64,000 nucleotides of DNA from Hibiscus mutabilis. Its lineage: Eukaryota > Streptophyta > Magnoliopsida > Malvales > Malvaceae. Each line of letters begins with the position of its first letter. The stretch's first letter is position 1. Position numbers and translations under genes: made by a program. The stretch spans positions 9,734,001-9,798,000 of the forward strand of contig CM033752.1 in assembly GCA_019671005.1 (NCBI GenBank). Direction: 5' to 3'. A model generated the notes under the pieces. That model did not search any database, had not been told where the DNA came from, and worked only from the letters and a program-made list of their open reading frames with translations. This document shows positions 22,833-33,669 of the stretch, one piece after another.

Positions 22833-25800
22833 ACAGTGGACCTGTTGAAATTTTAACCGAGTAAAAATTTCTGAAAATGAGGTTAAGGTATATAATCATG
22901 TTCAAAATCCAATAACTAAATATTTTAAGTCATGAAATGTGATTTAATCTTATTTTTGGCAATTTTGTTGGGGGATTAAGGCGTGCACGTTTAAATGGGC
23001 TTTACAGTGGAACGATTGGAATTTTAACCGAGTAAAAATTTTGGAAATTGAGGTTAAGCTATATAATCATGTTCAAAAGCCCATAAATAAATATTCTAAG
23101 CCATAAAATTTGATATAATCTTATTTTGCAGCCCTTTTGTTGGGGTTTAAGGCGTGCATGTTTAAAAGGGCTTTGTAGTGGGCCCGTTTGGAATTTTAAC
23201 CGAGTAAAATTTTTGAAATTGAGGTTAAGCTATATAATCATATTAAAAATCCCATAACTAAATATTCTAAGTCATAAAATTTGATTTAATCTTATTTTGC
23301 AGCCTTTTGTTGGGGTTTAAGGCGTGCATGCTTAAAAGGGATTTGTAGTGGACCCGCTGGATGTTTAGCCTAGTAAAAATTTCTGAAATTGAGGTTAAGC
23401 TATGTAATCATGTTCAAAAGCCCATAACTAAATATTCTAAGTCATAAAATTTGATTTAATCTTTCTTTGTAGCCCTTTTGTTGGGGTTTAAGGCGTGCAT
23501 GTTTAAACGAGCTTTATAGTGGACCCGTTGGAATTTTAACCGGGTAAAATATTTTGAAAATGAGGTTAAGCTATATAATCATATTCAAAAGCCCATAATC
23601 AAATATTTAACTCATAAAATTTGATTTAATCTTATTTTGCAGCCAATATGTTGGGGTTTAAGGCGTGAATGTCTAAATGGGCTTTATTCTGGACCCGTTG
23701 GAATTTTAACTGAGTAAAAAGTTCTAAAATTGATGTTAAGCTATATAATCATATTCAAAAGCCCATAATAAAATATTTTAACTCATGAAATTTGATTTAA
23801 TCTTATTTTTTGGTCGTTTTGTTGGGTTTAAGGCGTGCATGTCTAAGTAGGCTATACAATGGACCCGTTGGAATTTTAACCAAGTAAAATGTTCTAAACT
23901 TGAGGTTAAGCTATATAATCATGTTTAGAAGCCCAGAAATAAATATTTTAAGTCATAAAATTTGATTTAATCTTATTTTATGGTTGTTTTGTTAGGATTT
24001 AAGTCGTGCATGTCTAAATGGGCTTTACAGAGGACGCGTTAGAATTTTAACCAAGTAAAATTTTCTAAAAATGAGGTTAGGATATATAAACATGTTCAAA
24101 ATCCCATAACTAAATATTTTAAGTCATAAAATGTGATTTAATCCTATTTTTCGGCAATTTTGTTGGGGTTTAAGACGTGCATGTTTAAATGGGCTTTAAG
24201 TGGACCTGTTGGAATTTTAATCGAGTAAAAATTTCTGAAATTGAGGTTAAGCTATATAATCATGTTCAAAAGCCCATAACTAAATATTTTAAGCCGTAAA
24301 ATTTTATTTATTCTTATTCTGCAGCCTTTTGTTAAGGTTTAAGGCGTGCATGTTTAAAAGGGCTTTGAAGTGGACCCGTTGGAATTTTAACCGATTAAAA
24401 AGTTTTGAAATTGAGGTTAAGCTATATAATCATATTCAAAAGCCCAAAATCAAATATTTTAACTCATAAAATTTGATTTAATCTTATTTTGTGGCCATTT
24501 TGTTGGGTTTAAGGCGTGCATGTCTAAATAGGCTTTACAGTGGACCTGTTGGAATTTTTACTAAGTAAATAGCTCTGAAATTGAGGTTAAGATATATAAT
24601 CAAGTTCAAAAGCCCATAACTAAATATTTTAAGTCATAAAATTCGATTTATTCTTATTTTGCAGCCTTTTTGTTGGGGTTTAAGGCGTGCATATTTAAAA
24701 GGGCTTTGTAGTGGACCCGTTGGAATTTTAACGGAGTAAAAATATCTAAAAATGAGGTTAAGCTATATAATCATGCTCAAAGTCCCATAACTAATTATTC
24801 TAAGTCCTAAAATTTAATTTAATCTTATTTTGCTGCCTTTTTTGTTGGGGTTTAATGCGTACATATTTATAAGGGCATTGTAGTGGACCCATTGGAATTT
24901 TAACCGAGTAAAAAGTTCTGAAATTGAAGTTAAGCTATATAATCATATTCAAAATCTCATAATCAAATATTTTAACTCATAAAATATGACTTAATATTAT
25001 TTTGTGTCCATTTTGTTGGTTTTAAGGCGTGCATTTCTAAAAGGGTTTTACTAGGCCCGTTGAAATTTTAACTGAGTAAAAAGTTTTTAAATTGAGGTTA
25101 AGATATATAATCATATTCAAAAGCCCATAATAAAATGTTATAACTCATAAAATTTGATTTAATCTTATTTTGTGGCTGTTTTGTTGGGTTTAAGGTGTGC
25201 ATGTCTAAATGGGCTTTATAGTGGACTCGTTGGAATTTTAACCGAGTACAATGCTTTGAAATTGAGGTCAAGCTATATAATCATGTTCAAAAGACCATAA
25301 ATAAATACTTTAAGTCATAAAATTTTATTGAATCTTATTTTTCGGCAATTTTGTTGGGGGTTTATGGCGTGCATGTTTAAATGGGCTTTATAGTGGACCC
25401 GTTGGAATTTTAACCGAGTAAAAAATTCTGAAAAATGTGGTTAAGCTATATAATAATGTTCAAAAGCCCATAAATAAATATTCTAAGTCATAAAATTTGA
25501 TTTAATCTTATTTTGCAGCCCTTTGTTGGGGTTTTAGGCGTGCATGTTTAAAAGGGCTTTGTAATAGACCCGTTGGAATTTTAACCGAATAAAAATTTCT
25601 GAAATTGAGGTTAATCTATATAATCATGTCTAAAAGCCCATAAATAAATATTCTAAGTCATAAAATTTGATTTAATCTTATTTTAAGGCAATTTTGTTCG
25701 GGTTTAACGCGTGCATGTTTAAACGGGCTTTACAGTGGACCCGTTATAATTTTAACCGAGTAAATAGTTTTGAAATTGAGGTTAAGCTATATAATCATAT

Positions 25801-25920
25801 TCAAAAGCCCATAACAAAATATTTTAACTCATAAAATTTAATTTAATCTTATTTTGTGGTCGTTTTGTTGGGTTTAAGGCTTTCATGTCTAAATGGACTT
25901 TACAGTGGACTCACTGGAAT

Positions 25921-28900
25921 TTTACTCGAGTACAATGTTCTAAAATTGAGGTTAAGCTATATAATAAAATTCAAAAGCCCATTACAAAATATTTTAAGTT
26001 ATAAAATTTGATTTAATCTTAATTTTGGCCGTTTTGTTGGGTTTAAGGCGTGGATGTCTAAATAGGCTTTACTGTGGATCCGTTAGAATTTTAACATAGT
26101 AAAAATTTCTGAAAATGAGATTAAGCTATATAATACTGTTTAAAAGTTCATAACAAAATATTCTAAGTCATAAAATTTGATTTAATCTTATTTTGCTACC
26201 CTTTTTGTTGGAGTTTAATGTGTGCATGTTTAAAAGGGCTTTGCAGTGGATCCGTTAGAATTTTAACCGAGTAAAAATTTTTGAAAATGAGATTAAGCTA
26301 TATAATCATGTTCAAAAGCCCATAACTGAATATTCTAACCATAAATAATATTCGAAGTCATAAAATTTGATATAATCTCATATTGTAGCCCTTTTGTTGG
26401 GGTTTACGGCGTGCATGTTTAAAAGGGTTTTGCAGTAGACTTGTTGGAATTTTAACCCAGTAAAAAGTTTTGAAATTGAGGTTAAGCTATATAATCCTAT
26501 TCAAAAGCCCATAATCAAATATTTTAACTCATAAATTTGATTTAATCTTATTTTAAGGCCATTTTGTTGGGGTTTAAGGCGTACATGTTTAAACGGGTTT
26601 TAGAGTGGACCCGTTAGAATTTTAACCGAGGAAAAAGTTTTGAAATTAAGGTTAAGCTATATAATCATATTTAAAAGCCCATAATCAAATATTTTAACTC
26701 ATAAAATTTGATTTAATATTATTTTGCGGCCATTTTGTTGGGTTTAAGGCGTGCATGTCTAAATGGGTTTACAGTGGACCCGTTGGAATTTTGACTGAGT
26801 TAAAAGTTTTGAAATTGAGGTTAAGCTATATAATCATGTTTAGAAGCCCATAAATAAATATTTTAAGTCATAAAATGTGATTTAATATTATTTTTGGCCG
26901 TTTTGTTGGGGTTTAAGGCGTGCATCTTTAAATGTGCTTTTACAGTGGACTCGTTGGAATTTTAACCGAGTAAAAATTTCTGAAAAAGAAGTTAAGCTAT
27001 ATAATCATGTTCAAAATCCTATAAAGAAATATTTGAAGTCATAAAATTGGATTTAATCTTATTTTTCGGCAATTTTGTTTGGAGTTTAGGGAGTGCATGT
27101 TTAAATGGGCTTTACAGTGGACCCGTTGGAATTTTAAACGAGTAAAAATTTCTGAAATTGAGGTTAAGCTATATAATCTGTTCAAAAGCCCATAACTAAA
27201 TATTCCAAGTCATAAAATTTGATACAATCATATTTTGCAGCCCTTTTGTTGGGGTTTACGGTGTGCATGTTTAAAAGTTTTGAAATTGAGGTTAAGCTAT
27301 ATAATCAAATATTTTAACTCATAAAATTTGATTTAATCTTATTTCGCAGCCATTTTGTTGGGGTTTAAGGCGTGCATGTCTAAATGGGCTTTACAGTGGA
27401 CCCGTTGGAATTTTAACTTAGTAAAAAGTTCTGAAATTGAGGTCAAGCTATATAATCTTATTCAAAAGCCCATAATAAAATATTTTAACTCGTAAAATTT
27501 GATTTAATATTATTTTTGGTCATTTTGTTGGGTTTAAGACGTGCATGTCTAAATGTGCTTTACAGTGGACCCGTTAGAATTTTAACTGAGTAAAAAGTTT
27601 TGAAATTGAGGTTAAGTTATATAATCATATTCAAAAGCCCATAATAAAATATTTTAACTCATAAAATTTGATTTAATCTTATTTTGTGGATGTTTTGTTG
27701 GTTTTAAGACTTGCATGTCTAAATGGCTTTACAAAGGGACTCATTGGAATTTTACTACTCAGTACAATGTTCTGAAATTGAGGTTAAGCTATATAATCAA
27801 ATTCAAAAGCCCATTATAAAATATTTTAAGTTATAAAATTTGATTTAATCTTAATTTTGGCCGTTTTGTTGGGTTTAAGGCGTGGATGTCTAAATGGGCT
27901 TTATAGTGGACTCGTTGGAATTTTAACAGAGAAAGAATTTCTGTAAATGAGGTTAAGCTATATAATCCTGTTTAAAAACTAAATATTCTAAGTCATAAAA
28001 TTTGATTTAATCTTATTTTGATTCCCTTTTTGTTGGGGTTTAATGCGTGCATGTTTAAAAGGGCTTTGCAGTGGACCCGTTGGAATTTTAACCGAGTAAA
28101 AATTTCTGAAAATGAGATTAAGTTATATAATCATGTTCAAAATCCCATAACTTAATATTATAAGTCATAAAATTTGATTTAATCTTATTTCGCACCCTTT
28201 TTGTTGGGGTTTACGGCGTGCATGTTTAAAAGGGCTTTGCAGTGGACCCGTTGGAATTTTAACTTAGTAAAAGGTTCTGAAATTGAGGTTAAGCTATATA
28301 ATCAAATTCAAAGGCCCATAAAAATATTTTAACTCATAAAATTTGATTTAATCTTATTTTGTGGATGTTTTGTTGGTTTTAAGACTTGCATGTCTAAATG
28401 GCTTTACAGTGGACTCATTGGAATTTTACTCGAGTACAATGTTCTAAAATTGAGGTTAAGCTATATAATAAAATTCAAAAGCCCATTACAAAATATTTTA
28501 AGTTATAAAATTTGATTTAATCTTAATTTTGGCCGTTTTGTTGGGTTTAAGGCGTGGATGTCTAAATAGGCTTTACTGTGGATCCGTTGGAATTTTAACA
28601 TAGTAAAAATTTCTGAAAATGAGGTTAAGATATATAATACTGTTTAAAAGTTCATAACAAAATATTCTAAGTCATAAAATTTGATTTAATCTTATTTTGC
28701 TACCCTTTTTGTTGGAGTTTAATGTGTGCATGTTTAAAAGGGCTTTGCAGTGGATCCGTTAGAATTTTAACCGAGTAAAAATTTCTGAAAATGAGATTAA
28801 GCTATATAATCATGTTCAAAAGCCCATAACTGAATATTCTAACCATAAATAATATTCTAAGTCATAAAATTTGATATAATCTCATATTGTAGCCCTTTTG

Positions 28901-30850
28901 TTGGGGTTTAGGCGTGCATGTTTAAAAGGGTTTTGCAGTGGACTTGTTGGAATTTTAACCCAGTAAAAAGTTTTGAAATTGAGGTTAAGCTATATAATCC
29001 TATTCAAAAGCCCATAATCAAATATTTTAACTCATAAATTTGATTTAATCTTATTTTAAGGCCATTTTGTTGGGGTTTAAGGCGTACATGTTTAAACGGG
29101 TTTTAGAGTGGACCCGTTAGAATTTTAACCGAGGAAAAAGTTTTGAAATTAAGGTTAAGCTATATAATCAAATTTAAAAGCCCATAATCAAATATTTTAA
29201 CTCATAAAATTTGATTTAATATTATTTTGCGGCCATTTTGTTGGGTTTAAGGCGTGCATGTCTAAATGGGTTTACAGTGGACCCGTTGGAATTTTGACTG
29301 AGTTAAAAGTTTTGAAATTGAGGTTAAGCTATATAATCATGTTTAGAAGCCCATAAATAAATATTTTAAATCATAAAATGTGATTTAATATTATTTTTGG
29401 CCGTTTTGTTGGGGTTTAAGGCGTGCATCTTTTAATGTGCTTTTACAGTGGACCCGTTGGAATTTTAACCGAGTAAAAATTTCTGAAAAAGAAGTTAAGC
29501 TATATAATCATGTTCAAAATCCTATAAAGAAATATTTGAAGTCATAAAATTGGATTTAATCTTATTTTTCGATAATTTTGTTGGGGGTTTAGGGAGTGCA
29601 TGTTTAAATGGGCTTTACAGTGGACCCGTTGGAATTTTAACCGAGTAAAAATTTCTGAAATTGAGGTTAAGCTATATAATATGTTCAAAAGCCCATAACT
29701 AAAAATTCCAAGTCATAAAATTTGATACAATCATATTTTGCAGCCCTTTTGTTGGGGTTTACGGTGTGCATGTTTAAAAGTTTTGAAATTGAGGTTAAGC
29801 TATATAATCAAATATTTTAACTCATAAAATTTGATTTAATCTTATTTTGCAGCCATTTTGTTAGGGTTTAAGGCGTGCATGTCTAAATGGCTTTACAGTG
29901 GACCCGTTGGAATTTTAACTTAGTAAAAAGTTCTGAAATTGCGGTCAAGCTATATAATCTTATTCAAAAGCCCATAATAAAATATTTTAACTCGTAAAAT
30001 TTGATTTAATATTATTTTTGGTCATTTTGTTGGGTTTAAGACGTGCATGTCTAAATGGGCTTTACAGTGGACCCGTTAGAATTTTAACCGAGTAAAAAGT
30101 TTTGAAATTGAGGTTAAGTTATATAATCATATTCAAAAGCCCATAATAAAATATTTTAACTCATAAAATTTGATTTAATCTTATTTTGTGGATGTTTTGT
30201 TGGTTTTAAGACTTGCATGTCTAAATGGCTTTACAGTGGACTCATTGGAATTTTACTCGAGTACAATGTTCTGAAATTGAGGTTAAGCTATATAATCAAA
30301 TTCAAAAGCCCATTATAAAATATTTTAAGTTATAAAATTTGATTTAATCTTAATTTTGGCCGTTTTGTTGGGTTTAAGGCGTGGATGTCTAAATGGGCTT
30401 TATAGTGGACTCGTTGGAATTTTAACAGAGAAAGAATTTCTGTAAATGAGGTTAAGCTATATAATCCTGTTTAAAAACTAAATATTCTAAGTCATAAAAT
30501 TTGATTTAATCTTATTTTGATTCCCTTTTTGTTGGGGTTTAATGCGTGCATGTTTAAAAGGGCTTTGCAGTGGACCCGTTGGAATTTTAACCGAGTAAAA
30601 ATTTCTGAAAATGAGATTAAGTTATATAATCATGTTCAAAATCCCATAACTTAATATTATAAGTCATAAAATTTGATTTTATCTTATTTTACACCCTTTT
30701 TGTTGGGGTTTACAGCGTGCATGTTTAAAAGGGCTTTGCAGTGGACCCGTTGGAATTTTAACTTAGTAAAAGGTTCTGAAATTGAGGTTAAGCTATATAA
30801 TCAAATTCAAAGGCCCATAAAAATATTTTAAGTCATAAAATTTGATTTAA
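25921..30850 (+). repeat. Higher-order tandem duplication, unit about 2.50 kb (about 15 monomers)
   Basis: Copy 1 is about 25921-28424 and copy 2 about 28425-30850. Anchors keep a constant distance. TTTACTCGAG is at 25921 and 28425 (2504). CCATAAATAATATTC is at about 26339 and 28843 (2504). AACAGAGAAAGAATTTC is at 27925 and 30424 (2499). AAGGTTCTGA is at 28271 and 30770 (2499). The copies differ by scattered single bases and small indels only, including rare shared features such as the extra AACCATAAATAATATT piece in one monomer and the short monomer at 27270-27330 and 29775-29830. This is the clearest higher-order unit in the window. Confidence 0.88.
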
Positions 30851-31258
30851 TCTTATTTTGTGGTCGTTTTGTTGTGTTTAAGGCATTGATGTCTAAATGG
30901 TCTTTACAGTGAACCCGTTGGAATTTTAACCGAGTAATTTTTTTTGAAAATGAGGTTCAGCTATATAATTATGTTCAAAAGCCCATAACTAAAAATTTTA
31001 TGTTATAAAATTTGATTTAATCTTATTTTAAGGCCATTTTGTTGGGGTTTAAGGCGTGCATGTTTAAAAAGGGCTTTACGGTGGACTTGTTGGAATTTTT
31101 ACCGAGTAAAAAGTTTTGAAATTGAGGTTAAGCTATATAATCATATTCAAAAGCCCATAATCAAATATTTTAACTCATAAAATTTGATTTAATTTTATTT
31201 CGTGGCCGTTTTGTTGGGTTTAAGGCGTGCATGTCTAAATGGGCTTTACAGTGGACCT

Positions 31259-31269
31259 GTTGGAATTTT
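31259..31269. repeat. Target site duplication of the second LINE, left copy
   Basis: GTTGGAATTTT, repeated at 32976-32986. It is the normal sequence of this part of the satellite monomer, which makes the duplication long and clear. Confidence 0.88.
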
Positions 31270-31367
31270 TTTTAAGAAGAGATGGGCCTCATTAAAAACC
31301 CCCTAAAGTCACCCTTTGCCTGAAGGCTACTAGTGAACACCTATGGGAAAAAGATTACCCGTGTATA

Positions 31368-31898
31368 TTAACTTGGATGAGAAGAAATCTCATTAGTTAC
31401 AACAGTTCGAATAAAATCAGGGTAATCCGTACCAAATAAAACGAATGACATGGAACAAAGAGCCCTAATAGCTAGAGTATGAGCAACAACATTTCCTCCT
31501 CTATATACAAAGCGTATATAAAAATCGGCAGTAGTAGCTAGAAGAGATTTAGCCCGGTTAATCAGCGGCCGAAGGGTAGATAAATCAGCCTCATGCCGGT
31601 TGATTTTGTTTGCAATCCTAGCCGAATCTGTTTTAATGGTTAGGTTGGTCCAGCCACGATCTCGAGCAAAAAGTATGCTTGCAATTACCGTATGAGCCTC
31701 AACCGTGGTAGCATCGAAGCAGCTACCCAAAGGATAAGCAAGGCCTCCAAGAACAGCACCATTTGAGTTCCTTGCCACGACTCCTATAGCAGCAACTTTA
31801 GTGATAGGATCAAAAGTCCCATCCGTGTTAAGTTTCAGAGATCCTCTAGGGGGCGTTGCCAACATGGTTTCACCAAAGGAGGCAGCTCTAACTGCCAA
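31368..31898 (-). pseudogene. RNase H domain of the second LINE
   Basis: An open frame of 176 codons. Residues 18-35 hold P-P-R-G-S-L-K-L-N-T-D-G-T-F with the first catalytic Asp. G-V-V-A-R-N-S-N-G follows near residue 40. V-E-A-H-T-V-I-A with the Glu lies near residue 71. I-K-T-D-S-A-R-I with the second Asp lies near residue 92, and R-G-G-N-V-V-A-H near residue 138. The final Asp position is His, common in plant LINE and host RNase H-like proteins. The protein runs to the stop at 31368, about 100 bases before the tail, so the C-terminus appears complete. The upstream frame overlaps it at 31835-31898, so a frameshift separates it from the rest of ORF2. Confidence 0.88.
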
Positions 31899-32235
31899 GA
31901 GGATGGGGCAATTGATGTAGCCTCTTCATAATCCCGCAAGATGGCCTTAGAATTAATTGCTGTAAGCCAAGGTGGTTGTAAATGGTGATTGTGGATCCAA
32001 TCATTACGTCTGTTCCAAATATTCAAAAGGACTGTCATAAACAAAGTGAAAGATTGAAGAGGTAGAGTAGCGGCTCCAGGTTCAATCCATTGTAAAGACG
32101 AGATTATATTGCTAGTGTAAATGGAATTGGGCATCCTAGCCAGCCGTAGAGCTTCTTTTGCACCAGGGCAATCATGTAGGGCATGAAGAGTTGTTTTTTG
32201 GGCCACGTTGCAAAGTGGACAAATTCCTGTACCAA
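31835..32235 (-). pseudogene. zf-RVT-like segment of the second LINE
   Basis: On the - strand this reads C-P-L-C-N-V-A-Q-K-T-T-L-H-A-L-H-D-C-P, a zinc-binding-type motif with C-x2-C and downstream His and Cys found between RT and RNase H of plant LINEs. It continues with A-R-M-P-N-S and a helix-rich stretch ending L-N-I-W-N-R-R-N-D-W-I-H, another family hallmark; LINE-A has L-W-Y-L-W-R-R-R-N-D-W-V-H at the same place. The frame ends at 31835 within the beginning of RNase H in another frame. Only the C-terminal part of ORF2 survives, so no function is expected. Confidence 0.85.
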
Positions 32236-32655
32236 GATTTGCTGCTTGAAACTTCTCACCAGTAGGTAGGGCATTATAGCCTACTCGCCATCCAAAAGTT
32301 TGTACTTTGGGTAGGGCATTTAACTTGGATATAACTTTCCAGATACAAGAATGTCTGTTAATAGGTTCGGCGGGTTTTGCAAGAAGGAGTAGCCAGAACG
32401 TACTGAATAGATGCCAGAGTCATGGTGACTCCATAAAATCGTGTCTTGTAGGTCATTGATAATAGGAACACCTAAAATAGTGTTTGCATCTTCTTGGTCA
32501 AAATAACGTTAAACCTTTGTAGTATCCCACCTAGGTTGGCCAAGAACCACGAATTCACGGTAGTAAGTGTAGAATTCATCACTAATTTCATATTCACCAT
32601 AAAACTGAACTGCAGAAGAACCACCCCAATTGTTGTGGTGGATTCGTTTTTACTG

Positions 32656-32973
32656 TCAATCCCTGGTCTTTTGAAAAAAAATGCTATGGAGTTTTAACAA
32701 GGTTTGGTGAAGGCCTTTCCAGGCAAAAGAAGCTCGACAATTTGACTCAGAGACAAGAATATGTCTTGAGGGATAGTATTTAGCCTTATAAATCTGTGCC
32801 AGTAGGTTATTAGGTTCACAGATAAGGCGCCATAATTGTTTACCAAGCAAAGCAATGTTGAAAAGATGCAGGTCCCGGAAACCTAATCCACCCACAGACT
32901 TCGGTTGACAAACGGTGTCCCAGGGAATCATATGCTAACCTCGTTTATTGTTTTTCCCTGACCACCAGTAACG
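32656..32973 (-). pseudogene. RT connection segment of the second LINE, at its truncated 5' end
   Basis: The - strand starts at the truncation point with Y-W-W-S-G-K-N-N-K-R-G and meets a TAG near 32936. It then reads I-P-W-D-T-V-C-Q-P-K, G-G-L-G-F-R-D-L-H-L-F-N, L-L-G-K-Q-L-W-R-L and A-S-F-A-W-K-G-L. LINE-A has the same series at 1390-1650. The stretch from here to 32235 continues the same region with broken frames (a Q-T-F-G-W-R-V-like run is readable near 32270-32300). Confidence 0.82.
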
Positions 32974-32975
32974 CC

Positions 32976-32986
32976 GTTGGAATTTT
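32976..32986. repeat. Target site duplication of the second LINE, right copy
   Basis: GTTGGAATTTT, followed by AAATGAG. The junction TTTT/AAA is the usual L1 endonuclease nick context. Confidence 0.88.
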
Positions 32987-33669
32987 AAATGAGTAAAAAA
33001 AATTATAAAAATAAGGTTAAGCTATACAATCATGTATAGAAGCCCATAAATAAATATTTTAAGTCATAAAATGTGATTTAATCTTATTTTTATCCATTTT
33101 GTAGGGTTTAAGGCCTGCATGTCTAAATGGGCTATACAGTGGACATGTTTGAATTTTAACCGAGTAAAAATTTCTGAAAATGAGGTTAAGCTATAAAATC
33201 ATGTTCAAAATCCCATAACTAAATATTTTAAGTCATAAAATGAGATCTAAACTTATTTTTCGGCAATATTGTTGGGGGATTAAGGCATGCATGTTTAAGT
33301 GGGCTTTACAGTGGACCCATTGGAATTTTAACCGAGTAAAAATTTCTAAAATGGAGGTTAAGCTATATAATCATGTTCAAAAGCCCATAACTAAATATTC
33401 GAAGTCATAAAATTTGATTTAATCTTATTTTGCAGCCATTTTGTTGTGGTTTAAGGCGTGAATGTTTAAAAGGGCTTTGCAGTGGGCCCGTTGGAATTTT
33501 AACCGAGTAAAAATTTCTAAAAATGAGGTTAAGCTATATAATCATGTTTAAAAGCCCATAAATAAATATTCTAAGTCATAAATTTGATTTAATCTTATTT
33601 TGCTGCCCTTTTTGTTGGGGTTTAGTGCATACATGTTTAACAGGGCATTGTAGTGGACCCGTTGGAAAT

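Larger units (their letters stand above)
22828..31269 (+). repeat. Satellite array 2, about 170-bp monomers
   Basis: The same satellite as array 1, same orientation, about 50 monomers. It continues the monomer interrupted by Gypsy-1. From about 25.9 kb on it contains two consecutive long blocks that are nearly alike (separate entry). Many units near 25.9-31.2 kb carry private variants such as GAGTACAATGTT, GTGGATGTTTTGTTGG and AACAGAGAAAGAATTTC. It is ended at 31259-31269 by the target duplication of the second LINE. No gene was seen. Confidence 0.95.
31270..32975 (-). mobile_element. L1-type LINE, 5'-truncated, inserted in satellite (LINE-B)
   Basis: A - strand LINE of about 1.7 kb with an A tail (T run at 31266-31272 on the + strand) and the same AATGAGGCCC 3' end as LINE-A. 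Its 5' end falls in the W-W-S-G-K-N-N-K-R-G region after the RT palm, so it is a typical 5'-truncated copy. It is flanked by an 11-bp target duplication, and satellite phase is kept across it. On the sense strand the order is connection region, zf-RVT-like segment, RNase H, then a short 3' untranslated part. The reading is better preserved than in LINE-A but still has frame breaks near 31870-31900 and 32210-32650. Confidence 0.93.
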
